Shown one piece after another: positions 34,911-48,600 of a DNA stretch of 58,756 bases. The DNA is from Poronia punctata (taxonomy: Eukaryota > Ascomycota > Sordariomycetes > Xylariales > Xylariaceae): contig MU401678.1 in assembly GCA_022579005.1 (NCBI GenBank), positions 1-58,756 of the forward strand, read 5' to 3'. The notes below the pieces were generated by a model that was not told the origin of the DNA, did no database searches, and saw only the letters and a program-made list of their open reading frames with translations. Position numbers and translations under genes: made by a program. The number at the start of each line of letters is the position of its first letter. The stretch's first letter is position 1.

Positions 34911-37900
34911 AGCTAAGCTAAAAAAGCAGTTAAAAGTAGCAAAATATTTTCACTTTTATATACTTGCTTTAAATATTTTTACTATACTTATATATATATA
35001 TTTTTAACTTCTTTACTTATATATTACTTTTGCTACATTTTTTACTTAATTAAAAGTTTTATTATTTTAAGTTGCACCCTTGTTTTATAAAGTAAAATTA
35101 GTTAGTTATTTTATATTTTATACTTATATTGCATATATCTAGCCAATAAATACTTATAATACCTTATTTTCTATAGTTTTATTATTAGCTTTACTTAAGC
35201 TACTAGCCTTTTACTATAAAAAATATGTTCTTTTACCTTATATACTAATTTATACTAATCTTTTTAAGCAATAGCAAAGCATAAAGCAAAAAAATCCTTA
35301 CCTTTACCTTTGCTAAAGCAACGCAAAAATAAAACAAAACTATTTGCTAATTTGCATACAAAAAAAGCCTATAAGCATACTATAGTTTTAACACTTATAT
35401 AAAAAAAATATAAAAATGCTAAACAACGCTTATACTAACAAATTAAGCATAAAAAAAATATATAAAAGCAAAAAAATACTATAGCTAGCCTTATTAATAA
35501 AGCTACTGCCTTTATAGTAATTTATAAAAAAGTTAAAGCTATATAGTAAGTTTTATATTTTACTTATATACTAATTTATACTAATTTATTAGCTGCTTTT
35601 AAAACAAATACTTAAAGCAAATTGCTTAAAAAAATAATATTTCTTATAAGCCTACTATATTTAAAACTAGTTTAAATCTTTAATTAACTAGTATTTAAAA
35701 TAATAATATTATTATTAAGTCCTTAGTAAAAAAAGGCATAGGTTTTATTATTAACTTAAAAAATATTATAAAAAAGTTTAACATACTTAAAAACAAAAGC
35801 GTTTTATATAATACTTTTAATAACTAATAAAATAATAAGTAGTTTAAACTAATAAAGCAAATTATTAAGTATATGCAAAATTAGGCAATATGTTTAGCTT
35901 AAAATATTACTAAATATAAAATAGTATATACTTTAAATAGTACTACTTATAAAAAGCTTAAATACAATATAAAAAAAAAAGTTAAAAAAGTAATACTAAC
36001 TAATAATTAACTTATATTAAAAACTTTGCTAACTTATTATTATATAGCAACTTTTTATTATCTTTTTTTGCTTAAACGCTTAAAAAGCTAACTATATAAG
36101 ATAGCGTCTTACTATTAACAACATATTTAATAAAGCAGTTTAATATATTTACTATTTATTATAAAATAAAAAATTTTTATAAACTTACTTTTAAACTATG
36201 CTTATAAAGCATATTTAATATATAAATATTTGCTTATTAAATTAAACATATACTAATTATATATAAAACCTTTAATATAAAAGCTATATAGCATAAAAAA
36301 ACTACTATATTTAAGCTTTAAAAACCTTTTACTATAAAATCTGACTTTAGCGCTACTAACTAAAAATTGTTTTTTTTTTAGTTTAAAAAGCAATAAAAAA
36401 TAAAAACCCTGCTATTTAAGCAATTATATATTACTTAAATAAAAAAAGCTTACTAATATATATGCTATTTACTATAAATAAGCATAATGCGCTTTGCTAA
36501 ATAGTTAGCTATACTTTATTTAAACTTAATAATTAAAAAAAGCTATTTTTAAAAGCAAATAAAACAATTGCTTAAATTTGCTAACAAAACCTATATATAC
36601 CCCTATATTCTAATATACTAATTATATACTAATTATTATAAAGTTTGCAAACTATATACTTTATTTTAAATAAAAACTAAAAAGCTAAGTATTAGCTTTT
36701 TATAGTTAATAAGTACTTGTTTTAATAAAGTATTTAGTACGCTTACTATAAAAAGTATGCTTTTAAAGGTTTTTAGCTAAAGCTACTTTATAAAAAGCTA
36801 AAACTGCAACTTAAAAAACTACTTATTATTTAATTAAAATAACTTTTAGTATAAGCAAAATAAAGTAACGTATAAAAATGCTGTAGGACTTAAGCAAAAC
36901 GTTATTATAGTGTTAGTATATTTGCTTAATTAAAAAAATAAAGTGCTAACCCAGGTTTAAAAAAATTATATTTAAAATCTTTAATTAAGCTTTTATTTTT
37001 TAGCTACTAATATACTGCCTAATATTAAATATATAATATAATATATTTATAAGGTATAAACATGCATATATTAATATAAGTTATTTTTTTAAAAAATATA
37101 AGTTTAAAACTATGTATTAGTTAAAAAGTAAATATATAATATATTAATTATATACTAATAATATAATTAATAATAACAAATTTTTACTTATGTTTTTATA
37201 AGTTTTTTAGTATATAATTATAAATAGCTATTTATTTATAAGTCCTTTAGCATTAAGTTATAAGTACTTATATATTTATTTACTTACTTAGTGCTTTTTT
37301 TAATAAGTTAAGTCTAGCTAACTATAATTATATACTAAAAACTAAATATATAATATTATATTTAAATAAGCATACTAAGTAGCTTAGCTTAAAAAACAAC
37401 TATGCTTTTATAAACTATAAATTACTTAATATAGTAAAAAAAACAACTATAATATATATTTAAAGTAAAGCAGTAAATAAGTACCTAAGTATAAGTATAT
37501 ATTATTATATTAAATAATAAAAATTAACGTTATATATATTTAAAATAGTATATATATTAATATAGTAAAAAATTAACAATTAAATAAATTAAAACTTAAG
37601 TCTACTTATTTAATATGCTTTAAAAGCTAAAAGTTATTAAGTCTACTTATTTAAGCTATTTAAATACTTTAAGTACTTAATTAATTTAAGCTTTTTTTAG
37701 CTAAGCTGCTTTATGCTTAATAGCTTTATAAAAAAAACTATAACTATAACGTAAACAGTTTTAAAGTTGCTAGTAAGTTTTTAGCGTAAATATATAGTGC
37801 TAGCAAATATTAAAATAACGCTAAGTAAATATAGCTAATAAAACTAATTACTTTATACTATATTTTATAACTATTTTTATATAAATATTATACTTTTTAA

Positions 37901-38138
37901 ACATATAAATTAAAATAGTAAGTTTATATTAATAGCTTATAAACTAAAAAACTTTATTAATATTTTTGCTTAAAATAAAATAAAGCTTAAGTAATTTATA
38001 TAAACGCCTTTTTATAATATTAATATAGTTAAAACTGCTATATATTTAACTAAGTTTAAAAGGTAAAAGCGTAAGCATATTTGCTTAAACACAATAATTA
38101 AATATATTTATACTTGCTTTATAATTATAAAAAAAACT

Positions 38139-38318
38139 TAAACTAATAAAAAGCAAAACGTTATAATTTTGCAAAATAGTATTAAACGTTAGTTAAGCAA
38201 CTTAGTAAAAGCTAGCAAAAAAAAAACCTAAACTAGTAAAAAGCAAAATGTTATAATTTTATAAAATAGTACTAAATATTAATTAAGCAACTTTTTAAAA
38301 GCTAGCAAGTTTATATAT
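38139..38318. repeat. two 90-bp tandem units, copy 2
   Basis: TAAACTA(A/G)TAAAAAGCAAAA begins at 38,139 and 38,229. It is the equivalent of the pair at 25,141. Confidence 0.88.
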
Positions 38319-38531
38319 AGTATAAAAAGTAAAAGTAAGTACAAATTTAATTATACTACTATATAGCACTAAAGTAACGTTTAATAGCTATAAATAAGCA
38401 TACTAATTAGTATAACTAAATATAAATACTAGCAAGTCTAAATAACGCTAGCAAACAATTAGCACTTAATAAGTTATATTGCCTTTATACTACAAACTTT
38501 TTTTAAAAACTATATTAGCTAATAGTTTTTT

Positions 38532-38726
38532 TTAGTTATTAAATAATTTAAAAAAGCTGCTAAAAAAAAATATTACAAACTTGTTTTTTAACAAATAAAA
38601 AAATAGCGTTTTCTTTTTAGCGTGCACTAATTTAAAACTAATAATAATAATTAATTTTGCAAACTTGTTAAATATAAACAAGCTTAAAAGCAAACCTTTA
38701 AAGCTGCTATTATTAAAAGGTAGCAT
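38532..38726 (-). pseudogene. short conserved frame, copy 2
   Basis: A 64-residue minus-strand frame starting MLPFNNSSFKGLLLSLF and ending FKLFNN. It matches 25,534-25,728 residue for residue except at positions explained by C/T or G/A changes. The ATG lies in the DNA of copy 2 only. It is hydrophobic, with a basic KKK turn near the middle. After its stop the same frame continues with KKLLANIVFKKSL and then broken sequence, which suggests that the original protein was longer. Family not recognised. Confidence 0.28.
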
Positions 38727-40319
38727 TTAATTATTTAAGTAGTTAAAAAAAAGTAGGCTTAAATATACGCTAGCCTAAGCCTTTTAGTTAAATATTATTT
38801 AATACTTTTAAGTATTTAAATCTAAGTTTTAATATAATACTAAGTAGTTAACTACAAGTAAACTGTTTTTTATAAAAAATATATACACTACTTTTATTAT
38901 ATAATAACTATAAACTTAAAAGAAGTTTTGCGCTAATAATTATTTTTAAACCTAGTATATAATAAAGCATAGTTTATTTACTTATAATAACTTAGTTAGG
39001 TTATATTAATAAAAACAGTAACGTTTATTTATATTACCGTTAGTATTTATTAAATTAACCTAGTAAGCAGTATTATTACTTATATTATATATAGCAAGTG
39101 TTTAGTAGTTTATAATATTATTATATACTAAAAATATTAAAAACTATAAATTAGTTTAAAAAACGTATTAAAAAATTATTATAGCTTAAAGTTATTTTTA
39201 GTTGCTTATAAGTATACTAGCATTTATAACTAAAGCATTATTAGCTAGTATAATAAAACAAAGTTTATATTTAACTTTTAAGTTTTAAAGGTACTAATTA
39301 TAAAAAAAATAAAGGTTTAAAATAGTAGTAGTAGCATAAAAATAACTTGCTAATAAAAACAAGTTTAAAAAGTTATTTTATAATTTTTATTTTTAAAGTA
39401 TATTAACGTTAACTTTATACTATTTAATATAAAAGCTTATTTAAAAAACATAGCTATTATATGTTTTTTTAGGCTGTTTTTTATAAAAGAAATTATTTTT
39501 TTTCTACTATTTTAATAAATTAGGGACTTTTAGTATTTTTAATACGTTAAAGCAAATGTATTAAAGGTTAGAAATATTAAAGCTGCTAATAGCTTAAATT
39601 TAAAAGTTAAAAAAGATTAAGGTATTATTAGCATTATAGTTAGCAAGTTAGGTTTTAGGCTTTTTTTTATTTTTAAAAAACATTGTTTATATAATAAGGT
39701 TTAAGTATTAGTTATATGCAAGTTATAAAAATAGTAATAAGTAGTTAACTTATATTTAGATTTAATATTTTAAGCAAAAGTTAAGTATAATATAAAGCAA
39801 CGTTTTTACTTTATATTTAAGTACTATAAAGTTTAATTAGTTAGCATATAACAAAATTTATAATAGCAAAGAAAATAAATTTACTAAAAACAGCGTTTTT
39901 AAATATATGCTACCTATATAAAAAAACAATACTTTAAGCTTATTTAAACTAAGAAATTAAAATAATATATAAATAAAGTAGCTTAAAGTAAAAAAAAGTT
40001 AGTTTAAACTAATATAAAAGTAGTAAAAAACAGCGCTAAATATGTAGTATATCTTAAATTAAAATAAGTAATTGTTAAAGCAAGTAAAAATCTTAGTAGC
40101 ACAAGGCAACTAAATAAAAAAATATAAAAGTAAAAAATAATTATATTAAGAACTACTTAGTTAAAAAAAAGTATATATATAAAATAAAAAAAAATATATG
40201 CTTACAAATAAAAAATCTACTTTAGCTATTTTTAAAATATATACTTAAGTTTACTAGCTAGCAAAGTAAAAATTTGTAATTATAAGTAATAAAGTAGGCA
40301 ATAAAAAAAAACAAACTAA

Positions 40320-41235
40320 AAAAAAAGTAAATGCGCTAAAAGTAAATATACTTTAACTTAATAAAAAGTTTACTAAGTAGCAATTAAGCTAAAAAGTATT
40401 TTTATAGCGTAAGCTAGCAAAATAGTAAAAGTATAAAATAAAAAATATATATAAAAAAAGGTAAATAGGTTAAAAAAAAAATAAAGGCAGCAAAAATAAA
40501 AATACTTTTACTTAGTAAAAAATCTACTAAGTAGCTATTAAGCTAAAAAGTATTTTTATAAAGCAGCTTAGCAAAAAAAAGTACTTTTACTTAGTAAATA
40601 ATTTACTAAGTAGCTATTAAGCTAAAAAGTACTTTTATAAGTAGCTAAGCAAAAAAGCAAAAGTATAAAATAAAAAATATAAATAAAATAAAGTAAATAA
40701 ACTAAAAAGAAAATAAAAGCAGCAAAAGTAAAAATATTTTTATTTAGTAAAAAAATTACTAAGTAGCTATTAAGCTAAAAAGTATTTTTGCAAGGCAGCT
40801 TAGTAAAAAGGCAAATATATAAAATAAAAAATATAAATAAAAAAAAGTAAATAAACTAAAAAAAAAATAAAAGTAATAAAAAAAAAAATACTTTTACTTA
40901 GTAAAAAAACTACTAAGTAGCTATTAGGCTAAAAAGTTTTCTTATAAAGCAGCTTAGCATAAAAGCAAAAGTACAAAATAAAAAATATAAATAAAAAAAA
41001 GTAAACAAACTAAAATAAATATAAATATAAAAAAAAAAAAAGTACTTTTACTTAATAAAAAATCTAATAAGTAGCTATTAAGCTAAAAAGTATTTTTATA
41101 GCGTAGCTTAGTAAAATAGCAAAGGTATAAAATAAAAAATATAAATAAAAAAAAGTAAATAAACTAAAAAAGGCGTAAAGGCAGCAAAAGCAAAAATACC
41201 TTACTTTACTAAAAAATATTTAGTAGGTAACAAGT
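40320..41235. repeat. 154-bp tandem array with palindromes, copy 2
   Basis: Unit landmarks at 40,359, 40,513, 40,592, 40,745, 40,899 and 41,053, with a degenerate one near 41,205. The 79-base short unit is present again (40,513 to 40,592), in the same order relative to its neighbours as in copy 1. Copy 2 has about two fewer units at the left. Confidence 0.92.
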
Positions 41236-42589
41236 AAGCAAAAAAGTAATTTTTGCAGCATAGCTTTTTATAATAAAGTAGTATATATATAAATAAAGTA
41301 ATAAGTAAAAAATACAACAAAAAAGTAATAATATTAACGCGTTTAAGCAAAAAGTAATATAAATATAAAGTATAAGTTAGGTTTTATAAATATACTATTT
41401 AATAAAATTTATTAGCTAATAAAAACGTAAGCATATATAAGCTTTTAAGTATACTAGTGTAACTAAAAAAAGCTTATAATACGGCTTAGCTAGCAATAAG
41501 TAAGTATATGCAATAATAAAGGTAATTAAAGCAAGTAATAAACTACTTTAATAAGTAAAAACTTTTAAAATAAAAGATTGTAAGCAAATAAATATAATTA
41601 CTATTACTTAAGTAAAAAAATTCTTTATATAAAAAAAATTGTCTTATACTGCTAAATACTATAATTAAGTTAATTATTTTTATATAGCAGTTATAATGTT
41701 ATTTTATAAAAAGTATACAATATAAAGAAAATTTTGCATATATATTTAATTTAAACAACAGCAGTGCAGTAATTGCAAAAATCTGCAAGCAAAAACTAGC
41801 AGTATATATATATACTATTTTATAGTTATAGTTAAAATACTAAAAGGTTTTAAGCTAAATTTAAAGTTTTTAGTTGCTAAAGCTAAGTATGTTTATAAAA
41901 ATAAAATTAAGCAATAAAAACTACAATTAAAATATAAAGTAAAAATAAAATATAAAGTATATGTTATATATACCTTTTTTACTAAGCAAATAATTAAAAA
42001 CATTAAAAATAACTAGTTAAACTTTACTATTATAGCTAGTTTTAATAAAATTAGTAAATAGCTTATTTTATTATTTTAGCGTAAAAAAGTTAAAAAATAG
42101 CTTTAAATAAAGTTTAAAATTATATATAATATTTTAAATAGTTTTATAATAAATTTACTACTTAACCTTTATATATTAAAAATAATTTTAAATAACGCTA
42201 ATAATAATAATTATAAAATTAAAACGCGTTAGTTTTTTAAAGTTAAGTACTACTTTATTTATAAAAAAAGCACACTTTAAATAGTATAGTAGCAGTAATA
42301 AAATATATTTATTTAAATAAATTATAAGCAAAGCTTATATATATATAAAACAAGTTTTATAAAAAGTATTATAAAAAAAGGCTTAATATTTATTTTAACT
42401 TAATAAAAACTACTTATTATATAATTGCTATATTTTCTATTATTATAAGTTATATATTTTATTATTTAATATATAAAAAAGCTAACGCGTAACAAAGTAC
42501 TACAATATTTTAAGTTTTTTGCTTGTTTTTTTTTCTTTTATATACAAGTTTTTTTTATACTTTTATGCTTAGCTTTATTATATAAGCTT

Positions 42590-42800
42590 ACATGCTTTTT
42601 TAGCAATACTATTATTACTATTTAAAAGCTATAAAATATAAAGTTACTTTTAGCTAATATAAAAGTAAACATTAAAGTTATTGCTAGCTTTTTTATATAC
42701 TTTTTTAGCAACACTATTGTTGCTATTTAAAAGCTATAAAATATAAAGTTACTTTTGCCTAATACAAAAGTAAACATTAAAGTTATTGTTAGCTTTTTTT
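42590..42800. repeat. two 105-bp tandem units
   Basis: TAGCAA(T/C)ACTATT begins at 42,601 and 42,706. Both units share TTTAAAAGCTATAAAATATA and AAAGTAAACATTAAAGTTATTG. The overlapping 89-residue hydrophobic frame on the minus strand (42,727-42,996) starts in the next sequence and is not supported as a gene. Confidence 0.9.
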
Positions 42801-44009
42801 TTAAGCGCTTTTTTTTATTTAATACTATTATATTTAAAAAAAGTGTTATTATATTTACAAATACTATTAAAAAAGTAATAATAAGTATAGCAACATAATT
42901 ATGTATTTTAAATGTAAAAAAAGTATACGCTATTATTAAAAAAAGTATATACGCAGCAAGTAGAAAAAAAATTAAGGCTAATATTATAATTAGCATATTA
43001 AACGTAGCAAGTGTTTGCTTTTATACTAGCTATATAAATAAAGCAGGCTTAAAAGCAAGTATAAATAAATTAAAAGTTAAATATAAATTAGTATACGTTG
43101 CTTATAATAAGTTAGCTATAATAACTAACGTAAATTTAAAATAAATTAAATAAAAGTTAAATAATATTATACTTACACTGCTATATAAAATAGTTAATTA
43201 ATAAAAACATACTAAGCAAGTAAAAGCAACTTATACTAGTAGCTATATTAAGTAACATAGCTTATATATTAAAAATATTTTAAAAATTTAAGTATATATG
43301 CTTATATTTAATAATAATAAGTAGTTTACTAAATTTAAAACCTACTATTATATAAAAATTTGCTAGTTTATTTTTAACTATATTAAATATAATAAAATAA
43401 TTAGTAATAAATATAGCAGCAAATATACTTATATAAAAGTAATAAAATAAGATTTTTAAAAAGGCATTTTAGCTGTAGTAAAAATATAAGTACATTAAAA
43501 AGTAATATAAGATATATTATTTAAGCGTTAGTAAGTATATGCAAACATAAGAATACTTACTTATAAATACGTATTAGTTTTAAAAAACTTATTAAAAAGA
43601 TATATAAAAAAAAAAGAAAATAGTAATATTGTTAATAAAAAAGATAGTAAAAAATAAAAGTATAAAAATAAAAGGTTAAAAAATAACAGGCTAAACAGGT
43701 ATATAAGTATATTAAGTTTTTATAATCTAAGCTATATATAAGTAAAACAGGCTGTTGCCCTACTTAGCATATAGCCTACGCAAATGTCCCTTTAATTAGT
43801 ATAATATTAAAAGTATAATATACTTTACTTGCTAATATTAACTTGCTAAAATAATATACTTATTATCTTATTATAATATAAGCAATACTTAAAGTACCTA
43901 CTTACATATACTATAAAACTTTTAGTTAGCCTTGTTTAAGTAAGTATACTTTATATATTATATACTTTGCTTTTATAGCTTTTAATTAAATATAATAAAG
44001 TAATATATA
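42801..44009. other. unassigned AT-rich DNA
   Basis: No gene or RNA recognised. Near 43,600-43,640 the words GAAAATAGTAATATTG recall the right end of block T (5,030 and 6,930), perhaps a trace of the same junction. Confidence 0.5.
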
Positions 44010-44125
44010 ATTTTGCAAAAAGAAAAGCTAATTAAATTAAAAAAACAAGTCTGTATTTGCATATAAAAGCGATTAAAGTTAATATAATATAGTTAATTTA
44101 ATATATTTACAATAATATAACCTTG
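44010..44125 (-). repeat. 245-bp dispersed repeat, right-half fragment
   Basis: Reverse-strand fragment matching the right half of the 5,172, 11,440 and 15,468 copies: GCGATTAAAGTTAATATAAT, then ATAACCTTGT. The left half is missing. Confidence 0.8.
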
Positions 44126-45524
44126 TTAATTGCATTTTAAAAGTTCTAAGCAAGCCTTTTATTGCTATACTTTACTAATAAAATATATTATTTTTAACAT
44201 TATATATTGCACTTAATTTAATAGCAAAAAATATTTTAAATAGTATATAATATATATTTTTAACTAAGCTTTCTTATAGTATAGCTTAGTACTTATTATA
44301 CTACTTATAAGCTATAATAAGTGCTGCAATACGCTATAGTATAAAATTAATAATATTATTTAATATATTAACTTTAAAAGCTTTTTATTTTACTAAAGTA
44401 GCTTTAATAAGCATATTTAACGCTTTTTAGTACTTAGCTATACTTTATAAGTATAGAAAAGCAATATAAATTTGCTTTTTAAGCACTTGCTAAACGTTTT
44501 TAATAAGGTTTATATTAAAAAAGTATAGTAGCTAATTTATTACCTTATACTTATTTTTTTTAAGTAGGTTTTTTACTACTAGGACAATGTAAATAAAAGC
44601 GTTATTATATATAAAAATAAAGTTAAATTTAAAGTGTTTAAAAAAGTGCTTTTTAAATAATTTAGCATAGATCTTAGCTATTATGCTGCTTTGCGCTGTA
44701 TTAAGGTTGCTTTTTATAGCTACAATATAAAACTTATAGTTAAAGCAAATTTTAACTTAAAACATTTAAGCTTAGTTTTTTTTTTTAAATTAAAGCTATA
44801 TATAGTTAACTAATAAATATAATACTTTTGTTTTTAAGTAAATTAAAGCAATTTTAAAAGCATAGTAGCAGTTAAAATAAAAGGCTTAAAATTACTTTTT
44901 AGCTAAAAAGCTTACAGCGCGCGTAAACTGTTATTATAATTAATTAAAGTCTTATTAGTAGCAAAAACGCGCTGCTATAAATTTAAATTTTTATTTTTAA
45001 AAGCCTAGGCTTATAAAAAACGCTTTTTAACTATATTAAAAGTAAAAAACGGTTATTAAAGTGCGCGTTAGTATATAATCCCTTTTATAATAAGCTACCT
45101 TTTTAAAGTGCTTGCAAAAATGCCTAAGCATATAACTTAGCGCAATTCTAATAAGGAAATAAAAAAATTGCCTTTAATATAGCTTTTAATATGTTTTTTA
45201 TAGTATTTATTTATAATAAGCAGCTTATAAAGCGTTTTTATAATAAAGCTAAAATTTAGTTATAATAGCATATTATAATGCTAAATATAGTACTTTGCAA
45301 AATACTAAATTTTGCTACTAACGCGCGCGCTAAATAATATACGTTATATAATAAAGCAATTTAAGTTTTTATATAAAAACTATAATAATTTTATAAGTTA
45401 ATTTAAAGTAGTATAGCTTAATAAAACATGTTTAATAAATAAATATGTAATAAAAAAAGTAATTTATGTAAAAATTTGCAAAATAGGTAGCTTTTTGCTT
45501 AAAACTTTTAAATCCCTACTATAT
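44126..45524. other. unassigned; contains a surviving CG run
   Basis: No gene recognised. An ACGCGCGCGC word survives at 45,321-45,330, and GCGCGC also occurs near 44,920, which is striking in DNA this AT-rich and fits the context dependence of the mutation. Confidence 0.5.
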
Positions 45525-45660
45525 ATTTAAAAAAAAAATATAACATATAAAATAAATAATCTTTTTTTATACTTATTAAAAACATTATTATAGCTATTAG
45601 TTAGCTTTAAAATTTGCTAAGTACTATAAAGTGCTAAGTGCTTGCAAACCTACTTATTTA
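45525..45660 (-). repeat. 245-bp dispersed repeat, left-half fragment
   Basis: Reverse-strand fragment matching the left half of the dispersed repeat. It ends GCTTGCAAACCTACTTATTT, the reverse of the element's start. With the right-half fragment 1.4 kb to the left on the same strand, the two might be one copy split by an insertion. Confidence 0.8.
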
Positions 45661-48600
45661 TAATAATATTTTAGTTTTTAACGCTATTGCTATATATAAA
45701 TTATTTTTAAATAGTTAACTTTATACGCTAGTTATAAAGTATATTTAATTTATTTTATATATAATTAAAAAAATATAGTTAAATAATTAAAGTTTAGTAT
45801 TAATGTTATAAAAAAGTTTTAAACCTAATATATTTAAAGTATTAAATATATTAAAAGCTTTTATAAATTACTTAAATAACAAGTCTTATTTGCTAGCAAA
45901 AATTATAGCAATTTTTTTTTTTTATAATTTTATTTTAAAGCATATTGCTTTTTTTAACTTTAAAAAAATTTTATACTAAGCTTATATAGCTTTATTAGTA
46001 CAATAATACTACGCTATAAACTTATTAAAAACTAATAATAAGCTATTAAAAGTTAACAACTTAATAGGCCAAAACAATATTTTTATATTTTAGCTATAAA
46101 GACATAATAAGCGTTTTGCTTTAAAAAGAATTTTTATTAACTTAGTTAACAAAAGTTTACTAAGCTACTTAAATAAAAAATTAAAGCTTAAAACTAGTTT
46201 AGCTATATAAATAATAAAATAGTTAAAAATTTATAATATAAAGATTAAATCTTTTATACTATTTTAAAAAAGCTGTAAATATATTTTTTTGTATGCTTAT
46301 TTTATTTAATTAAGTAATATAGTTATTGCTAAATAAACTATAGTAGCTATTTTTATAAATAAAGTATGTAATATTATAAGTTGCTAACTATTTATTACTA
46401 TAAAATACGTTTTATATATAACTAGTACTAAAATATAATATTTAAGTGCAAAAAATCTAAGCTTAGTTTTTTATTATAAAAATTAAACAAAAAAAAACTT
46501 AGTTTTTTTAAAGTTTAGCGCTATATATATATAAGCGCCTATATAAACCTAAGCATAGTTACGCTAGTTATTAAAAGTTAAATAAAAAAACTAGTAACTA
46601 AAATAGCTATTAAAAAAAAGTATAAAAGCTTTTTACTACTATTAATCTATTTTATAGTAATAAGTTATAAAAGTCTTTGCTTTTTAAGTTGCAATATTAT
46701 TAAAACTTATTAGCATTAAGTATATATATAATGCTTAAATTTAGGTTTTTTAAAAAGCATTTTTATTTAAGTAGTTTTTTACGCCTTTTTATTTCTTAGT
46801 AATAGCTAGTTTTAAAATTATTATAAAGTTTTTTTTTTAAAGTTTTATATATAAAAAAAGCCTTTTAGTACCTATAGCTTTAAATAGCTTAATATATACC
46901 TTTATAAGCTTAAGCAAAGTAAGTACTTAAAAATAACTAGTAGCATAATTAAGCAAGCTTTTATATAAAGTAGTGTTAATAATAAAAAAAGTAAGCTTAA
47001 GCCTAAACAAGTAAAACTTATAAGCATATAAAAACTTATAATTATATTGTTGCGTAACTAATTAAAAGCAAAAATAAAATAAACAAAATTTATACTATAA
47101 TGCTTTAACTTAGTTATTACTATTTTAATTTATATAAATTTGCTTAATAGCTTTGCTTATTATAGTTTAAATGCTTAATTAAGCTTTTATTTTGCTAGGT
47201 TTGCTTAAATTATAATTATAATAACTGCTTATAAGCAAGAAGTAATAAAAAAATAAACGCAGCATTTTATATAGTGCTAGCGTAGTAGTTATGCTAAAAA
47301 ATTCTAGCATTTTTTTTTTAAACTATAGTATACTATATTAGTATACTATGTTTTTTATACTTAAGCCTTAAAAGTATTAACGTTAAAATATGCTTGCTAA
47401 GCAAGGCTTTTACTTTTAAAGCTAAAATTAAAGGTAGCAAAACAAAATAGCCTTTATATATATAAAACAAAAAAAAGTAAGCAATATTTTAAAAGTAATA
47501 AGGTTAACGCTTGCTTTTTAGCAATTAATAAAAACGCTTTTAAGTTTAAATAAGTTATTTTATATAAAAATAGTAAGCTTTTTAATAAGCTTAATAAAGC
47601 AAGTAGTAAAAATAAGTACAAGTTTATTAAAAGCTTATATTAAAATAAGCTAAAATAGTTTATACTAGTTTAAAAGTTTAAAAAGCAAAAAAAAACAAAC
47701 TTTAATATTAAATAGTAGGTTTTTAAAATTTATAGCTAATATAAAGTATAACTATAGTATACAACATTTTTAATAAACACTATAGTTAGCACTAAAGCTA
47801 AACAAGTTTGCTAATATACTATATAATTAAGCTTTTTATAACTAAAAGTCTTATATTATAAACTTTATATTAAGCAGTTACTTGCTTTATATAAAGTTTT
47901 TAGCTTTTGCTTAATAAAACTTATTAAATAGCGCTTGTTTAAAAAAAAGCACTTTAAACAAAAAGTAGTTAAAAAGCTAAGTGCTTTTATTTAGTTTATA
48001 TACTATATTCTTATATACTATATAAAGCTTATTTTAATATAATAAAAATTATATTTATTAAATTTTACTATATAGTTTAATTAGTTTAAAAAACAAAATG
48101 TTTTTAAACGTATACTATAAGTAATGCTATAGTATAAAACCTTTAAATATACTATTTAAATTTTTATATACTGCAAATAAACACTTAGTTTTATAAATAA
48201 GCATAAATAACTATTTAATATTAAAAAGTAGCTATTTAGCTTTTAAAATATTATAAAACGCAACATTTATTTAAGTTAATTTAAAGTATAAATATATAAG
48301 GTTGGCAGCTTTAAAATAGTTTTTATAAAATTTTTTAATTACGCTTTTGCTAGTATTGCTTAAAGTAATATTTTTAATATTATATTTTTAAAGTATAAAA
48401 ATTAAGTTAAAAAATAATTTAAAAAAATAGCTATTATAATTATATAAAAGCGCATTTTAAAAGGTTGCAGTTTTAGTAGTAGTAATAGCATATTATAAGT
48501 AAGTATAGCTATGCGCTAGTATAGCATTATTATTAATATAATACGTACTTGCTTTAGCTTTAGCTTGCTTAAAACTTATAAAGTAGTTTAATAAAACAAT

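Larger units (their letters stand above)
29931..37439. other. interval between the 5-kb copies, no second copy seen
   Basis: About 7.5 kb between the direct 5-kb copies, with no clear second copy elsewhere in the window. It is less mutated in its centre, as TCA and CCA survive there (see 32,880-34,640). It is dotted with a recurring word, TATACTAATTATATACTAAT, or its reverse. No intact gene is recognised. It contains two almost pure A/T blocks, listed separately. Confidence 0.6.
37440..42420. repeat. 5-kb segmental duplication, copy 2
   Basis: Direct copy of 24,430-29,620, about 13 kb away. It carries the same internal features in the same order but fewer units in the 154-bp array. Copy 2 appears somewhat more mutated in places, for instance near 39,470-39,680. 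Confidence 0.9.

Noticed and set aside
42727..42996. 89-residue frame resembling a small membrane protein
   Set aside because: Hydrophobicity follows from A/T-rich codons (Ile, Leu, Phe), and the frame ends in the 105-bp tandem repeat. No homologue is recognised.
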